From Pelagimonas sp. (lineage in GTDB: Bacteria; Pseudomonadota; Alphaproteobacteria; Rhodobacterales; Rhodobacteraceae): 64,000 bases of DNA. Position numbers and translations under genes: made by a program. The notes below the pieces were generated by a model. The model did not search any database. It saw nothing but the letters and a program-made list of their open reading frames with translations, and was not told the DNA's origin. The DNA lies in assembly GCA_025210455.1 (NCBI GenBank), contig JAOARQ010000050.1, positions 98,271 to 162,270 of the forward strand, written 5' to 3'. This document shows positions 7,965 to 16,299 of the stretch, in pieces (the first letter of the stretch is position 1; each line of letters starts with the position of its first letter).

Positions 7965-9500
7965 ATGAACCTCGGTTATCTTGTGACCCGCGCTGCCCGC
8001 TATTGGGGTGCGCGTGTGGCTGTGAAAGACGATTTCAAAACGCTGACCTATTCAGAACTGGAAGATCGCACCAATCGTCTGGCTCATGCGCTGAGCGATC
8101 TGGGGCTGTCCAAAGGGGATCGCGTGGCGGTGCTGGCCTGGAACCGCTCTGAAATTGTCGAGGCGGAGGTGGCCCTGTTCAAAGGGGGCTTTACCCGGGT
8201 GCCGATCAACGCGCGTCTTTCCGAAGATGAGGTCGCCCATGTATGCCGCGACAGTGCCGTCAAAGTGCTGTTGACCGATCAGGCGCATCTTGCGGCTGCT
8301 GAAAAGGCGCTGGCGGGGGCAGACAGCCTGACCACCCTTTTGGTGATGGGGGACAGCTATGAAACCGCGTTGCAACAAGCAGCGATCACCCCGGTTTGCG
8401 TGGATCTGAACCCTGACGATGTGATGGTGCATCACTATACATCTGGTTCGTCCGGGGTGCTGAAAGCGGCGATGCAGACCGCGCGCAACCGGCGCGAAAT
8501 TCTGCGCAAAATCACCTTCCGGTCACGTCTGTTCCCAGACACCCCCGAAGTCTTTTTGCATGTTGGCCCGATCACCCATGTGTCCGGCATGGCGCTGATG
8601 CCTTTGCTGTCGCAGGGCCATACCAATGTCATCCTGTCGCGTTTTGATGTTGATCACTACCTGTCGACTGCCCAGCGTGAAAAAGTCACGCAAACCTATC
8701 TGGTGCCCACAATGATCAACCGCATCCTTGCGGCCCCGAACCGGGGAGAATTTGATCTGAGTGCGTTGAAAATGATCCGCTATGGCGCGGCTCCTATTTC
8801 GCCTGCGCGTCTGCGCGAAGCGGTGGCGTTCTTTGGCCCGATCCTGAATCAGTCATATGGTGCGGGCGAAACCTGTTCCTCGGTAACGATCCTGACCGAA
8901 GCGGATCACGCCCTTGCCATGACTGACCGCCCCGAGCTGTTTCAATCCTGCGGGCGGGCATTGTTTGAGACCGAAGTGAAGGTCGTAGGTGAGGCTGGGC
9001 AAGACCTGCCGGCAAACCAGCCCGGCGAGTTGGTGGTGCGCGGCGACGATGTCATGGCGGGCTATTACAATGCCCCCGAACTGACCGCTCCGGTATTGAA
9101 AGACGGGTATTACCATACGGGCGATATCGCTTACATTGATGATACCGGTTATATTTTCATTGTTGATCGCAAGAAAGACATGATCGTCACCGGCGGGTTC
9201 AATGTCTACCCCAACGAGGTGGAACATGCCCTGTTTGAGCACCCGGATGTGTTCGAGGCCTGTGTTGTCGGTGTGCCGGATCAGGATCTTGGAGAGGCCG
9301 TGAAAGCTGTCGTTGTCCCGCGCGCGGGGATCGACATCGACAGCGATGGGCTGATCGCGCACTGCAAAGACAAGCTTGGAAAATTCAAGAGACCCCATTC
9401 TGTGGATGTGGTGCCAGAACTGCCCAAGAACGACGCAGGCAAGATCCTGCGACGTGTGGTGCGCGATGGCTATTGGGCTGGCGCGGATCGGAAGGTGTGA
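7965..9500 (+). CDS. AMP-forming acyl-CoA synthetase
   Basis: This 511-residue ANL-superfamily enzyme activates a carboxylic acid to its acyl-CoA by way of an acyl-AMP. Visible motifs are the phosphate loop Tyr-Thr-Ser-Gly-Ser-Ser-Gly near residue 160, where the usual trailing Pro-Lys-Gly is Leu-Lys-Ala. It also has Tyr-His-Thr-Gly-Asp near 384, Asp-Arg-Lys-Lys-Asp-Met-Ile near 402 and the C-terminal catalytic Lys493. It is the first gene of a four-gene operon. GTGAGG precedes the ATG, and the 180 bp upstream is AT-rich. Length fits medium-chain or aromatic acid ligases; the acid itself is not known. Confidence 0.88.
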   Translation: MNLGYLVTRAARYWGARVAVKDDFKTLTYSELEDRTNRLAHALSDLGLSKGDRVAVLAWNRSEIVEAEVALFKGGFTRVPINARLSEDEVAHVCRDSAVKVLLTDQAHLAAAEKALAGADSLTTLLVMGDSYETALQQAAITPVCVDLNPDDVMVHHYTSGSSGVLKAAMQTARNRREILRKITFRSRLFPDTPEVFLHVGPITHVSGMALMPLLSQGHTNVILSRFDVDHYLSTAQREKVTQTYLVPTMINRILAAPNRGEFDLSALKMIRYGAAPISPARLREAVAFFGPILNQSYGAGETCSSVTILTEADHALAMTDRPELFQSCGRALFETEVKVVGEAGQDLPANQPGELVVRGDDVMAGYYNAPELTAPVLKDGYYHTGDIAYIDDTGYIFIVDRKKDMIVTGGFNVYPNEVEHALFEHPDVFEACVVGVPDQDLGEAVKAVVVPRAGIDIDSDGLIAHCKDKLGKFKRPHSVDVVPELPKNDAGKILRRVVRDGYWAGADRKV

Positions 9501-9502
9501 TC

Positions 9503-10714
9503 ATGGGACTGAACAAAGCCACAAGCGGGTTGGATGCGGCGGCCTTTGGCGAATTGCGCGCAAAAGTGCATGATCTGCTCTATAAGGAAATGCTGCCCTT
9601 CGAAAAAGAAAGCGGTCTGACGCATGAAACCCGGTTTGAACGCGCGCAGCTGGAAGATTGGTGGAAGCGTTCCCGCGAATTGGGAATTTATGGCTGCAAT
9701 CTCCCTAAAGAGTTTGGCGGACTGGGGCTGTCGATTGATCAGCTCTGCACCCTGAAGGAAGACGCCACCCGATCAAACGCAGCGCTTTATGGCTGTGTTC
9801 TGGGGGAAAACGGCGGCCCGATGCGGATCGGCTATATCATCACACAGGCGACCGAAACGCAAAATCAGGAATTCTTTTTTCCAGCCGCGCGAGGGGAGCG
9901 GGCAGGCTGTTTTGCGCTCAGCGAACCCGAGGCCGGATCAGACGCCACGCGTATTCAGACCACGGCGGTAAAAGATGGGGATGATTACATCCTCAATGGT
10001 CACAAACGCTATATCACCGCTTCGCGCACCGCTGATTTCGCGATTGTCATGTGTGTCACAGATCCTGACGCGGGCACAGAGGGTGTGACCGCCTTTTTGG
10101 TGGATGCTGCATCGCCGGGGTATCGGATCGAAGGGCATTATCTGCCGATGTCGGGGCAGCATATCGACAACGACATCATCTTGGAAAACGTGCGCGTTCC
10201 GGCACGAAATATCCTTGGTGGGCTAGGAAACGGCTTTAAGCTGGGGATGGAGCGGATCAACATCAACCGATTGCTGCAATGTCCGACCATGCTGGGGCAC
10301 GCGCAGTTTGCGCTGGAACAGGCCGTGGACTACGCCAATCGCAGGGTGCAGTTTAATCGCTCCATCGCCAATTTTCAGGCCATTCAGCACATGCTGGCAG
10401 ATATGAAAACGGCGAATTTTGCCGCGCATTCCATGATCCACGCTGCAGCGGCCAAGGCGGACCGGGGCGAAAACATTCGCATCGAGGCCTCGATGTGCAA
10501 GGTGTTTGTGGCTGAAAATGCCTTTCAGGTGGCTGATAAGGCGATCCAGATCCATGGCGCAACGGGTATAACGAAAAATCACCCGGTGGAATGGGTGTTC
10601 CGCCGTTTGCGCATGTTCCGGGTGCTGACGGGCAGTTCCGAAATTCAGCGCAACACCATCGGCAAGGGCATCCAGAAAGACTGGCAAATGGCCAATCCAG
10701 AGGCGGTCTCATGA
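9503..10714 (+). CDS. Acyl-CoA dehydrogenase
   Basis: This 403-residue FAD flavoprotein of the acyl-CoA dehydrogenase family introduces an alpha-beta double bond into an acyl-CoA and passes electrons to ETF. It shows Leu-Ser-Glu-Pro-Glu-Ala-Gly-Ser-Asp and the C-terminal Ile-His-Gly-Ala-Thr-Gly-Ile signature. The usual catalytic Glu in the C-terminal Tyr-Glu-Gly-Thr segment is Thr376. A Glu is present at position 250 in Met-Glu-Arg, where isovaleryl- and long-chain enzymes carry their base, so the protein is probably active with the base in that helix. The ATG at 9503, 2 bases after the ligase stop, is chosen over an upstream start at 9473 inside the ligase gene. Confidence 0.88.
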   Translation: MGLNKATSGLDAAAFGELRAKVHDLLYKEMLPFEKESGLTHETRFERAQLEDWWKRSRELGIYGCNLPKEFGGLGLSIDQLCTLKEDATRSNAALYGCVLGENGGPMRIGYIITQATETQNQEFFFPAARGERAGCFALSEPEAGSDATRIQTTAVKDGDDYILNGHKRYITASRTADFAIVMCVTDPDAGTEGVTAFLVDAASPGYRIEGHYLPMSGQHIDNDIILENVRVPARNILGGLGNGFKLGMERININRLLQCPTMLGHAQFALEQAVDYANRRVQFNRSIANFQAIQHMLADMKTANFAAHSMIHAAAAKADRGENIRIEASMCKVFVAENAFQVADKAIQIHGATGITKNHPVEWVFRRLRMFRVLTGSSEIQRNTIGKGIQKDWQMANPEAVS

Positions 10715-11898
10715 GCGCATATCATCCCACCAACAGCTGGTCTTTCCTGAATGGAATGCGGATCATCGACCTGTCGCGCCTGCTACCCGGCCCCTTTGCC
10801 ACACAATGTCTTGCGGATCTGGGTGCCGAGGTCATCAAGATCGAAGAGCCCAAACAGGGCGATCCCGGGCGCCGACTGGGCAAGGATATGTTTGCCCGGC
10901 TGAACCGTAACAAACGTTCGCTGACGCTGGATCTGAAATCCGAAGAAGGCAAGACGGTGCTGCGCGATCTTCTGTCAAACGCCGATGCCGTCATCGAAAG
11001 CTTTCGCCCCGGGGTGATGGATCGACTGGGTTTTGGCTATGACACAGTGCGCGCGGTGAACCCGGCAATTGTTTACTGTTCCCTTTCGGGCTTTGGCCAG
11101 ACAGGGCCATACCGTCATCGCGCGGGGCATGACATTGATTTTCTGGCACTATCTGGCTATTTCGCCGTGCCTTCGCAGGTAAGGGATAAACTCGCGCGCC
11201 CAAAGGTGCGTCTGTCGGATTACGCTGGGGCCATGTACGGCGCGCTGTCGATGGCGGTGGCCATGGGGTCGGCCAAGATCAGCGGGCAAGGGCAATATCT
11301 GGATGTGTCCATCACCGATGCCATGGTGAACTGGTCGTCACCACTAGTGCGCATTGCGCATGACCTATGTGATGGCGATCCTGACCGCATGTCCTTTGTG
11401 ATGCCGGATAACGATATTTTCGAAACCGCTGATGGCAAACATATCGCCATTGGCCTGTTCGAAAACAAGTTCTGGCTGGTTTTGGCAGAGATGATGGCAG
11501 AAGAATTCCCCGCACTGTCCGACCCGAGCTATGCCACCAACGCGCTACGTAATCAGCGCAAATCCGAAGTGCACAACCTGATGTCTCAGATGTTTGCATC
11601 AAAACCTTTGGCCGAATGGGAACAGCTCTTTGAGCCGACAGATTTGCCATGGGCCGTGGTCTATCAAGACATGCGCCTGTTTGATGATCCCCACCTGAAA
11701 GAACGCGGTATGTTTGGCACATTGGGCACTGGCGATGATCAGAGCTTTCAGGCGGGCTATCCAACCAAATTCTCGGCGGGACTGGATGAATTTCAGACTG
11801 CGCCGCCCAGAAAGGGCGCGGATACCGATGCGATATTGCGGGGGCTGGGTCATGATGAGGCAGCCATTCAGGCCATGCGTGACGCAGGGGTGATCTGA
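10711..11898 (+). CDS. CaiB/BaiF family (type III) CoA-transferase
   Basis: This 395-residue protein has the family N-terminus (Leu-Ser-Arg-Leu-Leu-Pro-Gly-Pro-Phe) with the CoA-binding region following. Asp141 in Gly-His-Asp is the likely catalytic aspartate that forms an acyl anhydride. It moves CoA between carboxylic acids. The start overlaps the dehydrogenase stop as ATGA, which is why 10711 is chosen over the longer frame from 10591, and the stop overlaps the thiolase start by one base. Having both a CoA ligase and a CoA-transferase in one operon suggests activation of the substrate and recycling of CoA from a later product. Confidence 0.88.
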   Translation: MSAYHPTNSWSFLNGMRIIDLSRLLPGPFATQCLADLGAEVIKIEEPKQGDPGRRLGKDMFARLNRNKRSLTLDLKSEEGKTVLRDLLSNADAVIESFRPGVMDRLGFGYDTVRAVNPAIVYCSLSGFGQTGPYRHRAGHDIDFLALSGYFAVPSQVRDKLARPKVRLSDYAGAMYGALSMAVAMGSAKISGQGQYLDVSITDAMVNWSSPLVRIAHDLCDGDPDRMSFVMPDNDIFETADGKHIAIGLFENKFWLVLAEMMAEEFPALSDPSYATNALRNQRKSEVHNLMSQMFASKPLAEWEQLFEPTDLPWAVVYQDMRLFDDPHLKERGMFGTLGTGDDQSFQAGYPTKFSAGLDEFQTAPPRKGADTDAILRGLGHDEAAIQAMRDAGVI

Positions 11899-13103
11899 TG
11901 CAAGAAGCCTTTATCTGTGACGCCATTCGCACCCCAATCGGGCGCTATGGCGGTGGATTGTCCGGGGTGCGTGCGGATGATCTGGGGGCGGTGCCGCTCC
12001 GCACGCTGATGGCACGTAACCCCAGTGTCGACTGGGCAGCTGTGGACGATGTGCTGTTTGGATGTGCCAATCAAGCGGGCGAAGACAACCGCAATGTGGC
12101 GCGCATGTCGGCGCTGCTGGCCGGTCTGCCAGACACAGTGTCAGGCACCACGCTGAACCGGCTGTGTGGCTCGGGGCTGGATGCGGTGTCTTATGGTGCG
12201 CGGGCCATTCGCTCAGGGGATGCCGATCTGATCATCGCAGGCGGCGTCGAAAGCATGAGCCGCGCACCGTTTGTTATGCCCAAAGCCAGCTCTGCCTTTT
12301 CCCGCAGTGCAGAGATCCACGACACCACCATTGGCTGGCGGTTTGTAAATCCGTTGATGCAGGCGGAACATGGCGTCGATTCCATGCCGGAAACGGCGGA
12401 AAATGTAGCCGAAGACTTTGGGATTTCCCGCGCTGATCAGGATGCCTTTGCGCTCAGGTCGCAACAAAGGGCCGCTGCCGCGCAGGCTGCTGGTATTTTT
12501 GCCCAAGAGATAACACCTGTCACGCTGCCGCAGCGCAAAGGGGCACCCAGAACCGTTGAGACTGACGAACATCCGCGTCCTGAAACCACTTTAGACGGGT
12601 TGGCGCGGCTGCGCGCGCCGTTTAGGCAAGGTGGGTCAGTCACGGCTGGAAATGCCTCGGGCGTCAATGATGGGGCTGCGGCAATGATCATTGCCTCTGA
12701 ACGGGCGGTTCAGCGCTTTGATCTGACGCCGCGCGCCCGTATCATCGCCGGGGCCACTGCCGGGGTTGCCCCGCGCATCATGGGATTTGGCCCGGCCCCA
12801 GCCACGCGTAGGCTGTTGGCCCGCACCGGGCTGAAGATCAACGACATTGGTGTGATTGAACTGAACGAAGCCTTTGCCGCACAGGCGCTTGCGGTGCTGC
12901 GCGATCTGGGAATCGAGGATGACGCAGATCTGGTGAACCCCAATGGCGGCGCAATTGCTTTGGGTCACCCTTTGGGCATGTCGGGTGCGCGATTGGCGCT
13001 GACAGCAGTCAACCAATTGCAGCGCACAGGCGAAACCTATGCGATCTGCACGATGTGCATTGGGGTTGGGCAGGGAATTTCTCTGCTGCTTCAAAGGGTT
13101 TGA
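11898..13103 (+). CDS. Thiolase, 3-oxoadipyl-CoA/acetyl-CoA acyltransferase type
   Basis: This 401-residue protein has the length typical of PcaF-like thiolases. The acylated cysteine is Cys90 in Leu-Cys-Gly-Ser-Gly. The C-terminal His357 in Gly-His-Pro-Leu-Gly and Cys387 in Cys-Thr-Met-Cys-Ile-Gly complete the triad. It cleaves a 3-oxoacyl-CoA into acetyl-CoA and a shortened acyl-CoA. It closes the ligase-dehydrogenase-transferase operon, so the pathway ends in acetyl-CoA plus another acyl-CoA. No separate enoyl-CoA hydratase or hydroxyacyl-CoA dehydrogenase is in the operon, so those steps must be supplied elsewhere. Confidence 0.9.
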   Translation: MQEAFICDAIRTPIGRYGGGLSGVRADDLGAVPLRTLMARNPSVDWAAVDDVLFGCANQAGEDNRNVARMSALLAGLPDTVSGTTLNRLCGSGLDAVSYGARAIRSGDADLIIAGGVESMSRAPFVMPKASSAFSRSAEIHDTTIGWRFVNPLMQAEHGVDSMPETAENVAEDFGISRADQDAFALRSQQRAAAAQAAGIFAQEITPVTLPQRKGAPRTVETDEHPRPETTLDGLARLRAPFRQGGSVTAGNASGVNDGAAAMIIASERAVQRFDLTPRARIIAGATAGVAPRIMGFGPAPATRRLLARTGLKINDIGVIELNEAFAAQALAVLRDLGIEDDADLVNPNGGAIALGHPLGMSGARLALTAVNQLQRTGETYAICTMCIGVGQGISLLLQRV

Positions 13104-13236
13104 AAATGACATAAGATTTTCCATATACTGCGAATACATTTATAGTATTTCCACTATCTCACACAGCTGAGTAGCTTTGGACATCTGATGTTTCGCGGTA
13201 GATTCCGCTTCACGCCCAAGTTGGGAGGACTAAGAC

Positions 13237-14193
13237 GTGATGAAACTTTCGCATCTAAAGACAGCTGTTGTTGGTGTTGCTCTGGCGCTGGCAGGGGGGA
13301 TGGCTTTGGCAGACGATTTCCCCGAGCGCCCGATTGATCTGGTTGTCGGCTTCAAGGCCGGTGGCGGCACAGATACCTATGCACGCGCGCTGGCCAGCGC
13401 CGCAGGGGATCACACCGGTGGTCAGCCAATCGTCGTGGTCAACAAACCCGGCGGCGGCGGCCTTGTCGGGGGGCGCTTTGTGGCGGATCAGCCGCCAACC
13501 GGGTATACCCTCTATCTTGCCTCGGCCGGGTCACTGGTTCTGAAAAATCTGGTAAAGCCTCAGGTGGTTTCACCTGATGATTTCAAAATGGTTGGCACAA
13601 TCGGTGAACTGACCGCTGGTTTGTTTGTACCTGCCTCTTCGCCAATCACCTCACTGGATGAGCTGATCGCCACAGCGAAAACCTCGGAAAGCAAGCTGCG
13701 CTGGGGCCACACGGGGCGCGGCAACGTCTGGCATATGGCAGGTCTTGGGGTTCTGAACCCGAACGGTGTGAAAGCCAAAGATATTCCATTCAAGGGCGGA
13801 TCGGGTGTTCGTGCCGCTTTGACCAGCGCCGAAGTGGATTTCGGTGTCATGGGTGCACATCTGGGCCGTGGTTTCGAGGACGAACTGCGTCTGCTGGCGG
13901 TTCTCGCCAATGAGCGCCACCCAGCCACCCCGGACACCCCAACAGCCAAAGAGCTGGGTGTGGAATTTGTGCCGGTCTCCAGCCAGATGATCGTTATGGC
14001 GCCGGGCCGCACCTCTGACGAGGTTGTTGCAAAACTGTCTGACGCCGTGGCGGCGATCACCAAAGAGGCCGCTTTTGTTGAAGCCCTGACCAACGCGGGC
14101 CTGCCATCCGCCAGCGTAAACGGGGCAGACACCGCTGCTGCTCTGGAAGCCTCCAAACAGGATTGGGCTGCGCTTCTGGAAACCATGAAATGA
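13237..14193 (+). CDS. tctC: TTT-family periplasmic substrate-binding protein (TctC/Bug), system 2
   Basis: This 318-residue protein has a signal peptide (about residues 1-25, ending Ala-Leu-Ala). The mature part opens with Phe-Pro-Glu-Arg-Pro-Ile and the canonical Bug loop Gly-Gly-Gly-Thr-Asp, unlike system 1. GTG at 13237 and ATG at 13240 are both usable; GGGAGG lies 8-11 bases upstream. It supplies a carboxylate to the second TctAB pair. Its stop overlaps the tctB start as ATGA, and no hairpin separates them, another contrast with system 1. Confidence 0.9.
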   Translation: MMKLSHLKTAVVGVALALAGGMALADDFPERPIDLVVGFKAGGGTDTYARALASAAGDHTGGQPIVVVNKPGGGGLVGGRFVADQPPTGYTLYLASAGSLVLKNLVKPQVVSPDDFKMVGTIGELTAGLFVPASSPITSLDELIATAKTSESKLRWGHTGRGNVWHMAGLGVLNPNGVKAKDIPFKGGSGVRAALTSAEVDFGVMGAHLGRGFEDELRLLAVLANERHPATPDTPTAKELGVEFVPVSSQMIVMAPGRTSDEVVAKLSDAVAAITKEAAFVEALTNAGLPSASVNGADTAAALEASKQDWAALLETMK

Positions 14194-14711
14194 TCCCGGA
14201 AACTGAAAACGATGTGGTGCGCGTAACGGCGCGCCACAACATTTTCGCAGGGCTGGCACTGATTGTTCTGGCTGCGGTGTTTTTCTGGCAATCCTTTGCG
14301 ATCTCTCTCGATTTTGTCGATGAAGAAGGCATTGGCCCAAGGTTCTTTCCCCAGGCCATTTGCACAGGGCTTGCCCTGATTGGCGCGGCACTGGTGATCC
14401 TTGGATTGCGCCAAGACATCGCCCCGGCAGACCGCAGCAGCTTTGTCGGTCAGAGGTTTCTGTTTGATGCGGTGCCGCTGTTTGCGCTGGGGCTGGTCTT
14501 TGTCTGGCTGTTTGGTGCCTTTGGATATGCGGTGGCCTGCTTTGTACTGTTGCTGGCCGGTATGAAGATCTTTGCAGTACGGGGCATGGCGCAGTTTCTG
14601 CTTCCGCTTCTGGCGAGTGCTTGGCTGTATCTGATCTTCTTCAAGCTGATGACCGTCTTTGAACCGGCGGCCAGAATTGTTAATCCGCTCACGCTTTTGG
14701 GCCTGAAATAG
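14190..14711 (+). CDS. tctB: TTT small membrane subunit TctB, system 2
   Basis: This 173-residue protein has four hydrophobic segments and the TctB-like organisation, including a Gly-Ile-Gly-Pro-Arg-Phe-Phe-Pro segment near residue 46 that is typical of the family. The start at 14190 overlaps the tctC stop (ATGA) and is preferred over an in-frame ATG at 14163 that would overlap tctC more deeply. It is the small subunit of the second tripartite tricarboxylate transporter. Confidence 0.85.
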   Translation: MIPETENDVVRVTARHNIFAGLALIVLAAVFFWQSFAISLDFVDEEGIGPRFFPQAICTGLALIGAALVILGLRQDIAPADRSSFVGQRFLFDAVPLFALGLVFVWLFGAFGYAVACFVLLLAGMKIFAVRGMAQFLLPLLASAWLYLIFFKLMTVFEPAARIVNPLTLLGLK

Positions 14712-14721
14712 GGGTCATCTG

Positions 14722-16242
14722 ATGGACCTTCTGAACGGTTTCTACACCATCTTCTCATCGCCCGAGACCATTGGCTTTGTTGTCCTTGGCGCTGTTTTGG
14801 GTGTGATCGTAGGGGCGGTGCCCGGGCTGACAGCCTCGGCGGCGATCGCCATGCTGGTGCCGATCACCTATTACATTGATCCGCTGTCTGCACTGGCCTT
14901 TCTGTATGTGATTGGCAAAGCAGGTCGTTTTGGCGGTTCGATCTCAGCGATCCTGTTCAATACTCCCGGCACCACAGCCGCGGCCGCCACGGTGATTGAC
15001 GGCCATGCGCTGACGAAAAAGGGCAAGGCCGGCAAGGCGCTGAAAACCGCCACGGTGGCCTCGGTGATTGGCGATTTCACCGGCGAGCTGATCCTGATTT
15101 TCGGCGCGCTGACCATCGCCAACTGGACACGTGATCTGGGCCCGCCGGAATACTTTGCCATTTATCTTTGCGCCTTCCTGATCATCGGATCGATTATCTC
15201 GGATTCGGTTCTTAAGGGAATTGCATCAACCCTGTTTGGCGCCACACTGGCGATGATCGGACTGGATTCGATCACCTCTGAGCCACGTTTTGATTTTGGC
15301 ATGGTCGAGCTTTACAACGGCTTTTCGCTGGTGCCGCTTTTGATCGGGATGTTCGTAATCTCTGAGGTCTTCACGCAGGTTGCCCCGGCCCGCAAAGGGC
15401 AGGAACAGCATGATGAGATTGCTGCACGCAGCCCCGATGATGATCGGCTGAGCTGGGCGGAATTCCTACGCTGCCTGCCCTATATCGGGCGCGGATCGGC
15501 GATTGGTTCCATGGTCGGGCTGATCCCGGGTGTTGGCTCGGCGGTGGCCTGTTTTGTGGCCTATGGATCGTCCAAGGCAAAAGCCCCCAACAAAGAGGAA
15601 TGGGGCAAAGGCGCAATCGAAGGCGTCGCCGCACCAGAGGCATCAAACAACGCGGTTTCAGGCCCATCCATGATCCCACTTTTGGCGCTGGGTTTGCCAG
15701 GATCGACCATCGCCGCCATGCTGATGGGGGTCTTTATGATCCACGGCATTCAGGTGGGGCCGAAGATCTTTGAAACCTCTGGCGACACCGTCTATGGCCT
15801 GTTTGCCGCTGGCCTGACAGGGATTGTGCTTTATGGGCTGATCGGCTGGTTTGGTGGCCCGCTGATCGGGCGTATCATCGACAAGGTGCCGCAGCGGCTG
15901 ATCTATCCGACCATCTTTGCCGTCGCGCTGATTTCGGCCTATACGGCGCGCTCTTCGATGTTTGATGTGGTTGTTGCGCTGATCTTTGGCTTGGTGGGAT
16001 ATTTCATGCGCACGCTGAACTTTAGTCCCGCCGCAGCGATCATTGCCTTTGTTCTGGCACCTGGAGCGGAACAGGCTCTGCGCCAATCGGTTCTGCTGAC
16101 GGATGATGGCTTTGGGATCTTCCTGACGCGACCGGTGGCGCTGGCATTCTTTGCGGTGCCTGTGGTGGCCATAGGCATTCGTATCTTTGCGCGGATGCGC
16201 AGCGCGCAGAATGCGCCCGATGCGGCTGGGTCACAAACCTGA
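14722..16242 (+). CDS. tctA: TTT large permease subunit TctA, system 2
   Basis: This 506-residue polytopic membrane protein has the family hallmark Gly-Ala-Val-Pro-Gly-Leu-Thr near residue 32 and the repeated Gly-Leu-Ile-Pro-Gly-Val-Gly near 266. It is similar in size and layout to the TctA at 3502-5034 but clearly diverged, so the two transporters probably carry different acids. It starts 10 bases after tctB. A hairpin without a T run lies just downstream, before the FAD-linked dehydrogenase. Confidence 0.92.
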   Translation: MDLLNGFYTIFSSPETIGFVVLGAVLGVIVGAVPGLTASAAIAMLVPITYYIDPLSALAFLYVIGKAGRFGGSISAILFNTPGTTAAAATVIDGHALTKKGKAGKALKTATVASVIGDFTGELILIFGALTIANWTRDLGPPEYFAIYLCAFLIIGSIISDSVLKGIASTLFGATLAMIGLDSITSEPRFDFGMVELYNGFSLVPLLIGMFVISEVFTQVAPARKGQEQHDEIAARSPDDDRLSWAEFLRCLPYIGRGSAIGSMVGLIPGVGSAVACFVAYGSSKAKAPNKEEWGKGAIEGVAAPEASNNAVSGPSMIPLLALGLPGSTIAAMLMGVFMIHGIQVGPKIFETSGDTVYGLFAAGLTGIVLYGLIGWFGGPLIGRIIDKVPQRLIYPTIFAVALISAYTARSSMFDVVVALIFGLVGYFMRTLNFSPAAAIIAFVLAPGAEQALRQSVLLTDDGFGIFLTRPVALAFFAVPVVAIGIRIFARMRSAQNAPDAAGSQT

Positions 16243-16249
16243 CCAGTCA

Positions 16250-16276
16250 CCGGGCGGCACAACCGTCGCCGCCCGG
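16250..16276 (+). other. Hairpin between tctA (system 2) and the FAD dehydrogenase
   Basis: CCGGGCGGC (16250-16258) pairs perfectly with GCCGCCCGG (16268-16276) across a 9-base loop. No T run follows, so it is more likely an mRNA-stabilising or processing hairpin, or a Rho-dependent stop, than an intrinsic terminator. Confidence 0.45.
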
Positions 16277-16299
16277 ATCACTGCTTGTGAGCGAGAACC

